DNA from: Streptomyces flaveus
GTDB lineage: Bacteria; Actinomycetota; Actinomycetes; Streptomycetales; Streptomycetaceae
Direction: 5' to 3'
Length of the DNA stretch: 64,000 nt
Assembly: GCF_014647675.1 (NCBI RefSeq)
Contig: NZ_BMPQ01000001.1
Location: 311,349-375,348, forward strand
In this document: positions 10,500 to 19,191 of the stretch, piece by piece
How positions within the stretch are numbered: position 1 is the stretch's first letter
Layout of the letters: each line of letters begins with the position of its first letter
The notes under the pieces: model-generated
Database searches by the model: none
What the model was told of the DNA's origin: nothing
Seen by the model: only the letters and a program-made list of their open reading frames with translations
Translations under genes and position numbers: made by a program

Positions 10500-10634
10500 G
10501 AGAAACCGTCCGGACGCTTGAAATCGGCAGTGGGCAGATACACCCCATACTGCCCGACGGCCACCCCTCGGGGGAAACTCATATGACCGAGGGGCTCTGA
10601 CCTGGTGGTTTACCGCTGACTTGGGTGGCCCTGT

Positions 10635-12167
10635 TCACGGGCGGGTGCAGCGGCCCGTCGGGTTGGCGGCCGGTGGGCGGCACTGGAAGACGGAGTCTGC
10701 GGAGTTCTTGCTCAGGTAGCGGCCCAGGCAGGTGTTCGCGGTGGTGCGGCCTCGTTCGCGGCAGAAGGTCAGGGCGGCGCGGCCGTTGGCGAAGGGGCCC
10801 GGGGCGTAGATGACCCAGAAGCCGGGGCGCAGGGAGGCGAAGTTGTCGCTGCGGACATAGACGGCCCCGGGGACGGACTGGCGGATCCGGGCGAGCCGTT
10901 GGTCTCTCGCGGCCGTGCCGGCGCTGACTGGCTCGGAGTAGAGCTGGGCGATCCAGCGGTCGCCTTTGGGGGCGGCGGGTGGGACGGCCGGGCTGGCCGT
11001 CTGCTTCGTCGGAGTCGGTGTCGGGGTCGGTGTCGGAGTCGGAGTCGGGGTCTGTACGGGGGTCGGCTGCTGGTTCGGCTCCGGACTCTGGCGCGGCTGC
11101 TGCGTGGCCGGAGTGGAGGACGTACCGCCGCGGGCCTCGTTGCTGTTCCGATCGCCGAGCGTGAGGGCGAGGGCCGTGGCGGCGGTGACCGCGAGAGCGA
11201 CCGCGATGACCGCGATGACGATCGGCGCACGGCTGCGCGCGCCGCCGGGCGCGTGGTCGGGGCGGGGGTGCGGCGTCGTCGGGCGGGGCGTGTCCAGCTG
11301 GGTGAGCGGGTGCGGCACCGGGGCCGGCGGTGCCGTCGTCGTCGGCTGCGCCCAGTGCGGGGTCGCGCCGTGCTCCACCTGCGCGAGCATCGCGTCAAGG
11401 CGTGCCGCGTCGGGGCGGGCCGCCGGGTCCCGTACCAGCAGCGCCTGGAGTACGGGCGCGAGGGGGCCGGAACGCACCGGCGGCTGTACCGGGTCGTCGA
11501 GCACTGCGGCCAGGGTGGCGAGCGTGGTCGCGCGGCGCAGCGGGCTGACGCCCTCGACGCAGACGTACAGCACGAGGCCCAGGGACCACAGGTCGGACGC
11601 CGGGTCGTCGTTGCTGCCGCGGATCCGCTCGGGGGCGATGTACTCGGGGGAGCCGATGAGTTCGCCGGTGGCCGTCAGGGAGGTCGAGCCCTGGAGGGCC
11701 GCGATGCCGAAGTCGGTGAGCACGGCGGTGCCGTCGGGGCGCAGGAGGATGTTGGCGGGCTTGACGTCGCGGTGCTGGATGCCCGCCGCGTCCGCGGCCC
11801 GCAGGGCGGCGAGCACCTGACGGCCGATGTGGGCGGCCTCCGCGGGGAGCAACGGGCCGTCGTCCAGCCGCTCCTGGAGGGAGACGCCGCTCACCAGCTC
11901 CATCACGAGCCAGGGGTGCGGGTCGTGGTCCACGATGTGGTGGATGGTCACCACGTTCGGATGGCTGATCCGGGCCAGTGCCCGCGCCTCCCGCAGTACC
12001 CGCTCCCGCAGGGCGTCCGACGTCGCCGCGTCCGCCCGTACGGCCTTGAGGGCGACCTCCCGGTGCAGCACGCTGTCGCGCGCCCGCCACACCGTCCCCA
12101 TCCCGCCGCTCCCGAGCCGGTCGATCAACTCGAAGCGGCCGTCGATCATGTCCCCCGGTACGTTCAT
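10635..12167 (-). CDS. Membrane serine/threonine protein kinase with extracellular C-terminal domain
   Basis: The ATG at 12167 gives 510 residues; an internal ATG at 12149 (MIDGRFELIDRL) behind GGGGG is an alternative. The Hanks kinase domain spans residues about 9-265, with GSGGMGTVW, VALKAV, HRDVKPAN (132-139), DFG (152-154) and SPEYIAPE. A Pro/Thr-rich juxtamembrane stretch leads to one membrane helix (316-338). Outside is a TPTPTP-rich stalk and a C-terminal domain that looks SPOR-like (RWIAQLYSEP, SLRPGFWVIYAPGPF) with a Cys-bearing tail. A SPOR-like domain would suggest sensing of peptidoglycan; this is inferred. There is no PASTA repeat. It is single, between ettA and the transporter genes. 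Confidence 0.9.
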   Translation of the reverse strand: MNVPGDMIDGRFELIDRLGSGGMGTVWRARDSVLHREVALKAVRADAATSDALRERVLREARALARISHPNVVTIHHIVDHDPHPWLVMELVSGVSLQERLDDGPLLPAEAAHIGRQVLAALRAADAAGIQHRDVKPANILLRPDGTAVLTDFGIAALQGSTSLTATGELIGSPEYIAPERIRGSNDDPASDLWSLGLVLYVCVEGVSPLRRATTLATLAAVLDDPVQPPVRSGPLAPVLQALLVRDPAARPDAARLDAMLAQVEHGATPHWAQPTTTAPPAPVPHPLTQLDTPRPTTPHPRPDHAPGGARSRAPIVIAVIAVALAVTAATALALTLGDRNSNEARGGTSSTPATQQPRQSPEPNQQPTPVQTPTPTPTPTPTPTPTKQTASPAVPPAAPKGDRWIAQLYSEPVSAGTAARDQRLARIRQSVPGAVYVRSDNFASLRPGFWVIYAPGPFANGRAALTFCRERGRTTANTCLGRYLSKNSADSVFQCRPPAANPTGRCTRP

Positions 12168-12237
12168 GGGCGACAGGTTAGAGGAGTGAGGGGAGGGGTC
12201 GCCGGGCGGGCCGAGGCCCACCCCGGCCCCGTACCCG

Positions 12238-13200
12238 TCAGGTCAGTCCGTTGGAGGACAGCCAGGTCTTGGCCACCTCCAGCGGGTCCTTTTTGTCGTT
12301 CTGCACCTCGCCGTTGAGACTGACCAGGGTTTTCGTGTCGAGCTTCTCCGATACGGCGTTGAGCGCGGAAACGCCCTCTGCCGGGAGATCGCTCTTGTAT
12401 GCCAACGGAGTTACGTTCTGGAAGCCGAAGAGGTTCTTCGGGTCCTGAAGGATGAGGAACTTGTTCTGTTCGATACCGGGGTCGGTCGTGAAGATGTTCC
12501 CGGCCTGAATGTTGTTGCCCTTGAGCGCCGCCGCCGTCAGCGGACCGCCCGCGTCCAGCGCCTTGAAGGACTTGAATTCGAGCCCGTAGTCCTCCTTCAG
12601 GCCCGGCAGCCCGTGGTGCCGGGTCTGGAACTCCGGCGAACCACCGATGGCCAGCTCAGGCGCCAATTCGGCGAGGTCGGCGAGCGTCGACTTCTCCGTC
12701 AGCTTGTACTTCTTGGCCGTGGCCTCGTTGACCGCGACGGCGTCCTTGTCCTGGGCCTCCGAAGACTCCAACAGCGTGAGCTTGGAATCGAGTTCGGACG
12801 CGATGGCCTTGTTGGTCTCCTCAGACGACGTCGGGTTCGCGTCCTTGTTCAGGTAGGACAGCAGCGCCCCGTTGTACTCGGGCAGCACCGTGATCGTGCC
12901 GTTCTTGATCAGACCGTAGGTCGTTTCGCGGCTGCCGATGTTCAGCTTGTAACTGACCTTGATGCCCTTGGACTTGAGGGCTTCGCCGTAGATGTCCGCG
13001 AGCAGGATGCTCTCGGGGAAGTTGTTGGAACCGACCACGACGGTCCCGCCCTTGGCTTCATCCTCCTGCAGGGGGTCGGAGCTGCTGGAGGAGTCGTCGG
13101 AGGAACCACAGCCCGCCAGCGCGGCCGTGGCCACGACCAGCAGGGAAACGGCATACGTTGCGGATTTTCTGGTGCTTCGTGCGAAGGTCACGTTCGTCAT
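12238..13200 (-). CDS. Glycine betaine/choline-type ABC transporter substrate-binding lipoprotein
   Basis: The ATG at 13200 gives 320 residues with a classic lipoprotein signal: basic start, hydrophobic segment and LAGC lipobox, followed by an SSSDD-rich spacer. The mature protein matches OpuAC/ProX-type binding proteins: VVVGSNNFPESILLADIY, LNIGSRETTYGLIKNG and LPEYNGALL. It should be anchored outside the membrane and deliver quaternary amines to a permease. The ATPase and permease genes lie 4.6 kb away on the same strand, beyond a conservon on the opposite strand. Partnership with them is inferred from family. Confidence 0.9.
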   Translation of the reverse strand: MTNVTFARSTRKSATYAVSLLVVATAALAGCGSSDDSSSSSDPLQEDEAKGGTVVVGSNNFPESILLADIYGEALKSKGIKVSYKLNIGSRETTYGLIKNGTITVLPEYNGALLSYLNKDANPTSSEETNKAIASELDSKLTLLESSEAQDKDAVAVNEATAKKYKLTEKSTLADLAELAPELAIGGSPEFQTRHHGLPGLKEDYGLEFKSFKALDAGGPLTAAALKGNNIQAGNIFTTDPGIEQNKFLILQDPKNLFGFQNVTPLAYKSDLPAEGVSALNAVSEKLDTKTLVSLNGEVQNDKKDPLEVAKTWLSSNGLT

Positions 13201-13551
13201 CCAGACTTGGCGGGGGCGGTGGTGCAGTCGGTGCAGCCGTAGTTGCGGCGTCGCGACGATCCAAGCGAGCCAGGTCATGGACCGTCAAGACACGAATTGA
13301 TCACCGATGGACACCGGACGGCTTCGTCCCGTGTGCGCAACGGGGCCAATATACGAGCGAACCCGGCGTATCCCCGTGCCAGTTTTTGTTTGATCATGGC
13401 CGTACTCTTACGGCAGCCGCTAATGTTGGCCGCGTCGGGGGTCCTGTTCCACCTGGTTCCACTTGTCTGTCGAAGCGCGCTGTCGCGACCCTGCAACCCA
13501 TGAGTTTCGGACAGCGGGTTTCCCATGTGATGCAAGAAGCAAGGAGGTTCG
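13201..13551. other. Divergent intergenic region, binding protein / conservon
   Basis: About 350 bp without a convincing gene. It must contain promoters for the lipoprotein gene (-) and cvnA (+). An AT-rich patch lies at 13380-13400, and GTTCCACCTG/GTTCCACTTG form a direct repeat near 13446-13466. I cannot assign a promoter with confidence. The AAGGAGG ribosome site for cvnA is at 13541-13547. Confidence 0.5.
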
Positions 13552-16197
13552 GTGCCCGCGCACAGAAAGGTTGCCCGGGAACAATCACCTGCTGCGCCCC
13601 GCACCGGCCCGACGCCTCCCCTCCTGGACCGCTGGCCCTTCCGGCGCAAACTCAACGTTCTGGTGATCGTTCCGCTTGCGGTCGTCTCGGCGATGCTCGC
13701 CTACGTCGTCTACTCCCAGGTCGACCAGGCCCGCTCCGCCGCCTCCACCGCCCAACTCGTGCGCGACAGTGCGCAGGTGACCCGGCTGATCGACAGTGTG
13801 CAGACCGAGCACCGGCAGGCCCTGCTCATCTCCCTGCGCTATGAGGCCGCCGGCCCCGAGGAAGGACCGCCCAACGCCTCCGCGTATCTCCAGGCGCAGC
13901 AGAAGGTCAACTCCCAGATAGAGACGGTCCGGAAGACCTACGGGGACCGGCTGCCGGAGGGCGAAGTCCAGGCGCTGAAGGAACTGGAGGGCCTGGACAG
14001 CCTCAGGCAGACCGTGGAGCGGGGGCCCATCCCCGCCGACAACATCGACCCCGCATACGGATCGGTGATCGAGGGCCTGATCAGCGGACTCGGGCTCGGT
14101 GAGTCGGGTATCGAGTCCTCCTCGTCCGCGGGCAACCTGCTCGACGCGCTCCTGCGGGCCGACACCGCCCACGCGTCCTTCGAGACCAGCGTGTTCGCCG
14201 CCCGGACCCGGGACCCGAACGCGCTCATCCAGTTCACCGCCGCCGTCGGCGACCTGGAGCAGTACAACCACCAGTCGGAGCGGTTCACCCGGTTCGCCAG
14301 CCAGGAGCAGGGCGCGGAACTGGCCGGGATCGAGCAGAGCCCGTACCAGAGCGTCATCGCCCAGCACTATGTCTCGCTCCAGGTCGACCCCGGCGCACTG
14401 GTCGCCGAGAACGCGACCCAGCTGCGTACGGCCCTCGGCGAGGCGCTGAAGGCCGAGCCCACCTACGAGCGGCAGGCACAGAACCGGCTGAAGATCACCC
14501 AGTCGCTCATCGACCAGATCGCCGCCGACACCCAGTCCGCGTCCAATACCGCCTGGTGGCAGGTGGCCTGGCTGGTCGCCGGCACACTGCTCGCCTTCGT
14601 GGCCTGGCTGCTGTTCTCCGTGCTGGTGCGCCGCTCCGTGGTGCGGACCGTGCGGACCCTGACCGGTGCGGCCCAGCACGTGGCCGCCGCGGCCGAGACG
14701 GAGCTGGCCCGGGTCGCGGACGACGACGCCGACGACGCGAGCCCGCCGCGTCTGGAAGCCGTACCCGTGCCCGTACGCGACGAGCTCGGTGAACTCGCCG
14801 AATCCTTCAACCAGGTTCAGGTCACCGCGAGTGCCCTGCTGGAGCGCCAGGTCGTCAGCCGCCGCAACATCGCCGAGATGTTCGGCAACGTCGGCCGCCG
14901 CGTCAGCAACCTCACAGCACGTCAACTCGCCCTGATCGACTCGGTGGAGCGCGGCGAGACCGACCCCCAGGTACTGGACCGGCTCTACCGCATCGACCAC
15001 ATCGCCGTACGTCTCCAGCGCAACGCCGACAGCCTGATGCTGCTCGCCGGAATCCGGGAGACGGGCCTGAACACCGGGCCGATGCGGCTGAGCAACATCG
15101 TCCGTGCCGCGCTCGGCCAGATCGAGGGCTATCAGCGGGTCGCTCCGCACGCCGAGGGCGATGTCACCGTCGCCCCCGACATCGTCGGCGATCTGACGCT
15201 GATGCTCGCCGAACTCCTGGAGAACGCGGTGACGTTCTCCCCCGCGCACACCAGCGTCGAGGTGGTCCTGCGGCCCCGGCACGGCTCCGGCGGCGCCCTG
15301 GTCGAGATCATCGACCACGGTCTCGGGATGAGCGAGGAGCGGCTGGCCGAGGAGAACGCCCGGCTGATCCGCCGGGAACGGCTCGACCTGGCGCCGACGG
15401 AGGTCCTCGGCCTGTTCGTGGTCGGCGGTCTGTCCCGGCGCTGGGGCATCGAGGTGGTGCTCTCCCGCACCCCGGGCGGCGGTGTCACCGTCACCGTCGC
15501 GGTTCCCCCGGCCCATCTGCTGTCCGCCGACCCGACGGCGCCCGCGGCACAGCCCGCGCAGATCCTGCCGCCCGCCCGCCGCAACGGCCCGGCCGAGCCG
15601 CGTCCCGCGATGGTGGAGGCGGCGCCCGGCCGCTCGTCCCTGCCCCGCCGGATCCCCGCGCGTACACAAACGGAGCAGGCCCCGCCCCGCTCCCCCGTCC
15701 AGCCCCTGTCCCCCGGCCACGCGCGCCGCCTGGAAGCCACGGCGGAGAGCGGGCGCGAACAGGCCCAGGCCCGGGGCCACACCCCGTACAGCCCCGGCAC
15801 TCCCCCGCTGCCCAGAAGGGGCGCCCCCTCACCAAGGCCCGCACCCGGTACGGGAGTCGGCGCCCACGAGGCGGCCGGACGCGGCGGCGGAAACGACAGC
15901 GGATCCTCCAGTACGGCCCCGCCGAGGCCCGACGCTCCCGGGCCGCTGCGGCGCCGGGTGCGCGGGGCGACCCTGGGGGCCACCACCGCCTCGAGCCGCC
16001 AGCCCAAGCGGGCGCCCGTCAGGCAGCGGCCGTCCGCCTGGCAGCCCGCCGACCCGGAGGCGACACGGTCCGAGCTCGACGAGTTCGAGGCCGCCGTCCA
16101 GCGGGCCCAGCGCGAGGCCGCGGCCGAGCCCCGGCCCGGCACGACGCACAGACCTGCAGACCCTAGACCTACAGATCCCCATTCCCGGAAGGCATGA
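13552..16197 (+). CDS. cvnA: Conservon sensor histidine kinase-like protein CvnA
   Basis: 881 residues from a GTG four bases after AAGGAGG. Layout: short cytosolic start, membrane helix at about 35-55, a long extracellular helical domain of nitrate/nitrite-sensor type, a second membrane helix at about 335-358, a HAMP-like stretch, then an ATPase domain with ELLENAVTFSP (N box, near 555), EIIDHGLGMSEERL (G1 box) and PGGGVTVTV. A typical phospho-acceptor H box is not obvious, as is usual in conservon kinases. The last 250 residues are a disordered Pro/Arg-rich tail. In Streptomyces, CvnA works with CvnB, C and D in a membrane complex that resembles eukaryotic G-protein switches. The signal is unknown. 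Confidence 0.92.
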   Translation: MPAHRKVAREQSPAAPRTGPTPPLLDRWPFRRKLNVLVIVPLAVVSAMLAYVVYSQVDQARSAASTAQLVRDSAQVTRLIDSVQTEHRQALLISLRYEAAGPEEGPPNASAYLQAQQKVNSQIETVRKTYGDRLPEGEVQALKELEGLDSLRQTVERGPIPADNIDPAYGSVIEGLISGLGLGESGIESSSSAGNLLDALLRADTAHASFETSVFAARTRDPNALIQFTAAVGDLEQYNHQSERFTRFASQEQGAELAGIEQSPYQSVIAQHYVSLQVDPGALVAENATQLRTALGEALKAEPTYERQAQNRLKITQSLIDQIAADTQSASNTAWWQVAWLVAGTLLAFVAWLLFSVLVRRSVVRTVRTLTGAAQHVAAAAETELARVADDDADDASPPRLEAVPVPVRDELGELAESFNQVQVTASALLERQVVSRRNIAEMFGNVGRRVSNLTARQLALIDSVERGETDPQVLDRLYRIDHIAVRLQRNADSLMLLAGIRETGLNTGPMRLSNIVRAALGQIEGYQRVAPHAEGDVTVAPDIVGDLTLMLAELLENAVTFSPAHTSVEVVLRPRHGSGGALVEIIDHGLGMSEERLAEENARLIRRERLDLAPTEVLGLFVVGGLSRRWGIEVVLSRTPGGGVTVTVAVPPAHLLSADPTAPAAQPAQILPPARRNGPAEPRPAMVEAAPGRSSLPRRIPARTQTEQAPPRSPVQPLSPGHARRLEATAESGREQAQARGHTPYSPGTPPLPRRGAPSPRPAPGTGVGAHEAAGRGGGNDSGSSSTAPPRPDAPGPLRRRVRGATLGATTASSRQPKRAPVRQRPSAWQPADPEATRSELDEFEAAVQRAQREAAAEPRPGTTHRPADPRPTDPHSRKA

Positions 16198-16201
16198 GCA
16201 A

Positions 16202-16690
16202 GTGACGATGTGGACAGGTGGACCGCAATCCGGGGCCATGGAGCCGCGGACGGACATGAAGGCCGCCGCCGCCGATTTCAACTGGCTGCTCAACCGCTTC
16301 GCCACCGAGACCGCCGGGGTCGTCGACGTGATCGGTGTCTCCTCCGACGGTCTGCTGATCGCGGTGTCGCAACTGCGCGGACAGGCGGACTCGGAACGGC
16401 TGGCGGCGATCGTCTCCGGCATCACCAGCCTCGCCATGGGAGCGTCGGGCAACTACGGACTCGGTGGCCTGAACAAGGTCATCATCGACCTCGAGGGCGG
16501 GCACGTCCTGGTGTCGGCGCTCGGCGCGGGCGCGGTGCTCGGCGTGGTCGCGTCCAAGGAGGCGAAGCTCGGCAACATCGCGTACGAGATGACCCTCTTC
16601 GCCAATCGCGCCGGTGCCGCGCTGAGCCCGCAGCTGGTCATGGAGCTGAAGAACACCGTGGGGATCGCGCCGGCCGGCGACGGACGGTGA
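16202..16690 (+). CDS. cvnB: Roadblock/LC7 domain protein CvnB
   Basis: 162 residues from GTG 16202 (an ATG two codons later is possible), 4 bp after the cvnA stop, with GGAAGG upstream inside cvnA. The roadblock/LC7 fold is clear: DFNWLLNRFATETAGVVDVI, SSDGLLIAVS, ALGAGAVLGVVA and LGNIAYEM. In MglB-like and CvnB proteins this domain forms dimers and acts on a partner small GTPase as regulator or GAP. The partner here should be CvnD. Confidence 0.93.
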   Translation: MTMWTGGPQSGAMEPRTDMKAAAADFNWLLNRFATETAGVVDVIGVSSDGLLIAVSQLRGQADSERLAAIVSGITSLAMGASGNYGLGGLNKVIIDLEGGHVLVSALGAGAVLGVVASKEAKLGNIAYEMTLFANRAGAALSPQLVMELKNTVGIAPAGDGR

Positions 16691-16739
16691 GGACCGGGGG
16701 CGTCGCCTGACCATGACGCCCGCAAGGTGAAGGGGGAAC

Positions 16740-17174
16740 GTGATGACGGCCGGTGAACCACCAGCCGCCGACGACGTCGTGTGGGGGCCGGAGCCTCCCG
16801 CGCCGCTCGTGAGGCCGTTCCTGCTGACGGCGGGGCGGATCGCCGGCGGCGACAGTCTCGTACCACCGATTCCGATCGAGACACAGGTGATCGCGACCGA
16901 CGTGGGGCTGGCCACGCTGGACGCCTTCGCCTTCGACCAGCACCGCGACATCATCATGATCTGCCGCCAGCCGCAGTCGCTGGCGGAGATCGCGGCGAAG
17001 CTGCGGATGCACCTCAATGTGATCCGGGTGCTCGCCGACGATCTGCGCTCGGACGGTCAACTGGCCTTGTACGTACCGCAGAACGGTTCCGCCCGCGACA
17101 CCTCTGTACTGCGAAGGGTTATCGATGGTCTTCGAGACATCCCCGACTCCCGGGGCCGGGTCCGTGAACGATGA
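16740..17174 (+). CDS. cvnC: DUF742 protein CvnC
   Basis: 144 residues from GTG 16740 after AGGGGGAAC. The DUF742 pattern is present: VRPFLLTAGR, ETQVIATD and a winged-helix-like C-terminal half (QPQSLAEIAAKLRMHLNVIRVLADDL). It overlaps the start of cvnD by 50 bp, so the two are translationally linked. DUF742 proteins are the third component of conservons. The helix-turn-helix-like half is usually thought to mediate protein contacts; DNA binding is not shown. Confidence 0.92.
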   Translation: MMTAGEPPAADDVVWGPEPPAPLVRPFLLTAGRIAGGDSLVPPIPIETQVIATDVGLATLDAFAFDQHRDIIMICRQPQSLAEIAAKLRMHLNVIRVLADDLRSDGQLALYVPQNGSARDTSVLRRVIDGLRDIPDSRGRVRER

Positions 17175-17739
17175 GGCCCAGGGGACCCAGCCACCGCTGC
17201 CGGTGAAGATGGTGATCGCGGGCGGCTTCGGCGTGGGCAAGACCACCACGGTGGGCGCCATCTCCGAGATCGAGCCGCTGACCACCGAGGCGTCCATCAC
17301 CTCGGTCGCGGCCGGTGTCGACGACCTCTCGCACACCCCGGAGAAGATGACGACCACCGTCGCCATGGACTTCGGCTGCGTCACGCTCGACCCGACGCTG
17401 AAGCTCTATCTGTTCGGCACCCCCGGCCAGGAGCGCTTCGGGTTCATGTGGGACGACCTGGTGGACGGCGCGCTGGGCGGGCTCGTCATCGTCGACACCC
17501 GCCGCCTCGACGACTGCTACGCGGCCGTCGACTACTTCGAGCACCGGCAGATCCCCTTCGCGGTCGCCGTCAACGCCTTCGACGGCAAGGTCGAGCACGA
17601 CCTGAACGACGTACGGTGGGCCCTCGACGTCGCCGACCACGTCCCGCTCACCGTGTTCGACGCCCGTGAACGCGGCTCGGTCCGGGACGCGTTGCTCGTG
17701 GTCCTGGAACACGCCCTGGCCACCGCCGAGCGGCGGTGA
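17125..17739 (+). CDS. cvnD: Conservon small GTPase CvnD
   Basis: 204 residues from ATG 17125, nested in the 3' end of cvnC. G motifs: GGFGVGKTT (G1), TTTVAMDFG (G2 region), LFGTPGQERF (G3) and VAVNAFDG (G4-like, with Asn and Asp kept). This is an MglA/Ras-like GTPase. Within a conservon it is thought to switch state under control of CvnA-C. It ends the operon and converges with the permease genes across a 37-bp gap. Confidence 0.93.
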   Translation: MVFETSPTPGAGSVNDEAQGTQPPLPVKMVIAGGFGVGKTTTVGAISEIEPLTTEASITSVAAGVDDLSHTPEKMTTTVAMDFGCVTLDPTLKLYLFGTPGQERFGFMWDDLVDGALGGLVIVDTRRLDDCYAAVDYFEHRQIPFAVAVNAFDGKVEHDLNDVRWALDVADHVPLTVFDARERGSVRDALLVVLEHALATAERR

Positions 17740-17776
17740 CCAGGCGGGCGTCAGGACCGGGGATCAAGCCCGGGGG

Positions 17777-18451
17777 TCAGACTGCCCCGTGCCTGCGCAC
17801 TCCTGGGGATACCGCCGTCCGGCCCACGGCCCAGAACACCACGAGGACGAACAGGGCGAGGACGGCGGTGAGGGTGGCGCCGCCGACCACCTTCTCGTAG
17901 TCCCGCTGGTAGAGGCCGTCCACGATGTACCGGCCGACGCCGCCCAGAGAGACGTACGCCGCGATCGTCGCCGTGGACACGATCTGGATCGCCGCCGAAC
18001 GCAGCCCGCTGAGGATCAGCGGCAGCGCGGCCGGCACCTCGACCTGGAACAGGATCCCCGCCTGTGACATGCCCATTCCGCGGGCGGCGTCGACGGGCGA
18101 GGGATCCACGGTGCGCACCGCCTCATAGGTGGTGATGAGGATCGGCGGGATCGCCAGCACCACCAGCGGGATCATCACGGGCAGCACGCTCAGCCCGAGC
18201 CAGACGAACATCAGCACCAGCAGCCCGAACGTCGGCAGGGCGCGGGCCGCCGCCGCCACGAACGCCATCGCGTTGCCGCCGCGGCCGGTGTGCCCGGTGA
18301 TCAGCCCGATCGGCAGGCCGATGGCCGCCGCGATCGCGAGCGCCGCGGCGGAGTACTGGAGGTGCTCCCACATGCGCTGCGGGATGCCGTCGTAGCCGCT
18401 CCAGTGGGCGCTGTCGCTGAAGAAGGACTCGATGAAGTTCAGTACGTTCAC
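17777..18451 (-). CDS. Glycine betaine-type ABC transporter permease 2
   Basis: The start is the GTG at 18451, which overlaps the upstream permease stop (GTGA), giving 224 residues. There are about six membrane helices and the inner-membrane EAA loop DAARGMGMSQAGILFQVEVPAALPLILSGLR that contacts the ATPase. OpuC/OsmU-type importers use two such permeases. It is the last gene of the ATPase-permease-permease operon. Confidence 0.9.
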   Translation of the reverse strand: MNVLNFIESFFSDSAHWSGYDGIPQRMWEHLQYSAAALAIAAAIGLPIGLITGHTGRGGNAMAFVAAAARALPTFGLLVLMFVWLGLSVLPVMIPLVVLAIPPILITTYEAVRTVDPSPVDAARGMGMSQAGILFQVEVPAALPLILSGLRSAAIQIVSTATIAAYVSLGGVGRYIVDGLYQRDYEKVVGGATLTAVLALFVLVVFWAVGRTAVSPGVRRHGAV

Positions 18452-19191
18452 GAGGCGCGCTCCGGTGCGCGGGCGGTGCCCGCCGTTGTGGACGTGTCCG
18501 GCGCCGTGGGGCCTGCGGCGGTACGCAGGGCCGTGCGCCTGGCCTTGCTGTCGGAGGGCGGCATCCAGGGGGTGAGCAGCCGGCGCGCGAGGACGAGCAG
18601 GGCGTCGACCAGCACGGCGAGTACGGCGGTGGTGACCACCGAGTTCAGGGCCAGGACGGGGCGCTGGTAGAGCAGCGCGGTGGTCAGCAGATTGCCCAGG
18701 GCGCCCTGGTTGCCGATAAGCGCGCCGACGCTGACCAGGCTGATGCTGGAGGCGGCGGCCACCCGCAGTCCGGCGATGATCGCGGGTACGGCGATGGGCA
18801 GTTGGACCTGGAGATAGCGGCGTACGAGGCCGATGCCCATGGCCTGGGCGGCGGCGTTCGTCTCCTCGGGAACCGACCGGATGCCGTCGACGACCGACGG
18901 GACGAGGACGACCAGGCTGTACAGGCACAGCGGGATCATCACCGTGAGCTTGCTCAGCCCGGTGTAGTCGATGAGCACCACGAAGAAGGCCAGCGACGGG
19001 ATCGCGTAGATCACCGTGGTGGTCCACAGGACCGGCGGGTAGAGCCAGCGGACGCGGACGCACAGCAGGCCGATCGGCAGCGACAGCAGGAAGCCGACGA
19101 GCACCGGGATCAGGGCCTCTTGCAGGTGCGTGGAGATCAGGCCGAGATAGCTGCTCTGGAGGTCGCTCGGGATGTCGAAGAAGCCGTTCAT
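18448..19191 (-). CDS. Glycine betaine-type ABC transporter permease 1
   Basis: 247 residues with about six hydrophobic helices and the EAA loop AAAQAMGIGLVRRYLQVQLPIAVPAIIAGLR. The start ATG at 19191 overlaps the ATPase stop (ATGA) and the stop overlaps the next permease start, so the three genes form one translationally coupled operon. A disordered Ala/Thr/Arg-rich tail follows the last helix. Substrate is probably betaine, choline or another quaternary amine, from the binding-protein family. Confidence 0.9.
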   Translation of the reverse strand: MNGFFDIPSDLQSSYLGLISTHLQEALIPVLVGFLLSLPIGLLCVRVRWLYPPVLWTTTVIYAIPSLAFFVVLIDYTGLSKLTVMIPLCLYSLVVLVPSVVDGIRSVPEETNAAAQAMGIGLVRRYLQVQLPIAVPAIIAGLRVAAASSISLVSVGALIGNQGALGNLLTTALLYQRPVLALNSVVTTAVLAVLVDALLVLARRLLTPWMPPSDSKARRTALRTAAGPTAPDTSTTAGTARAPERAS

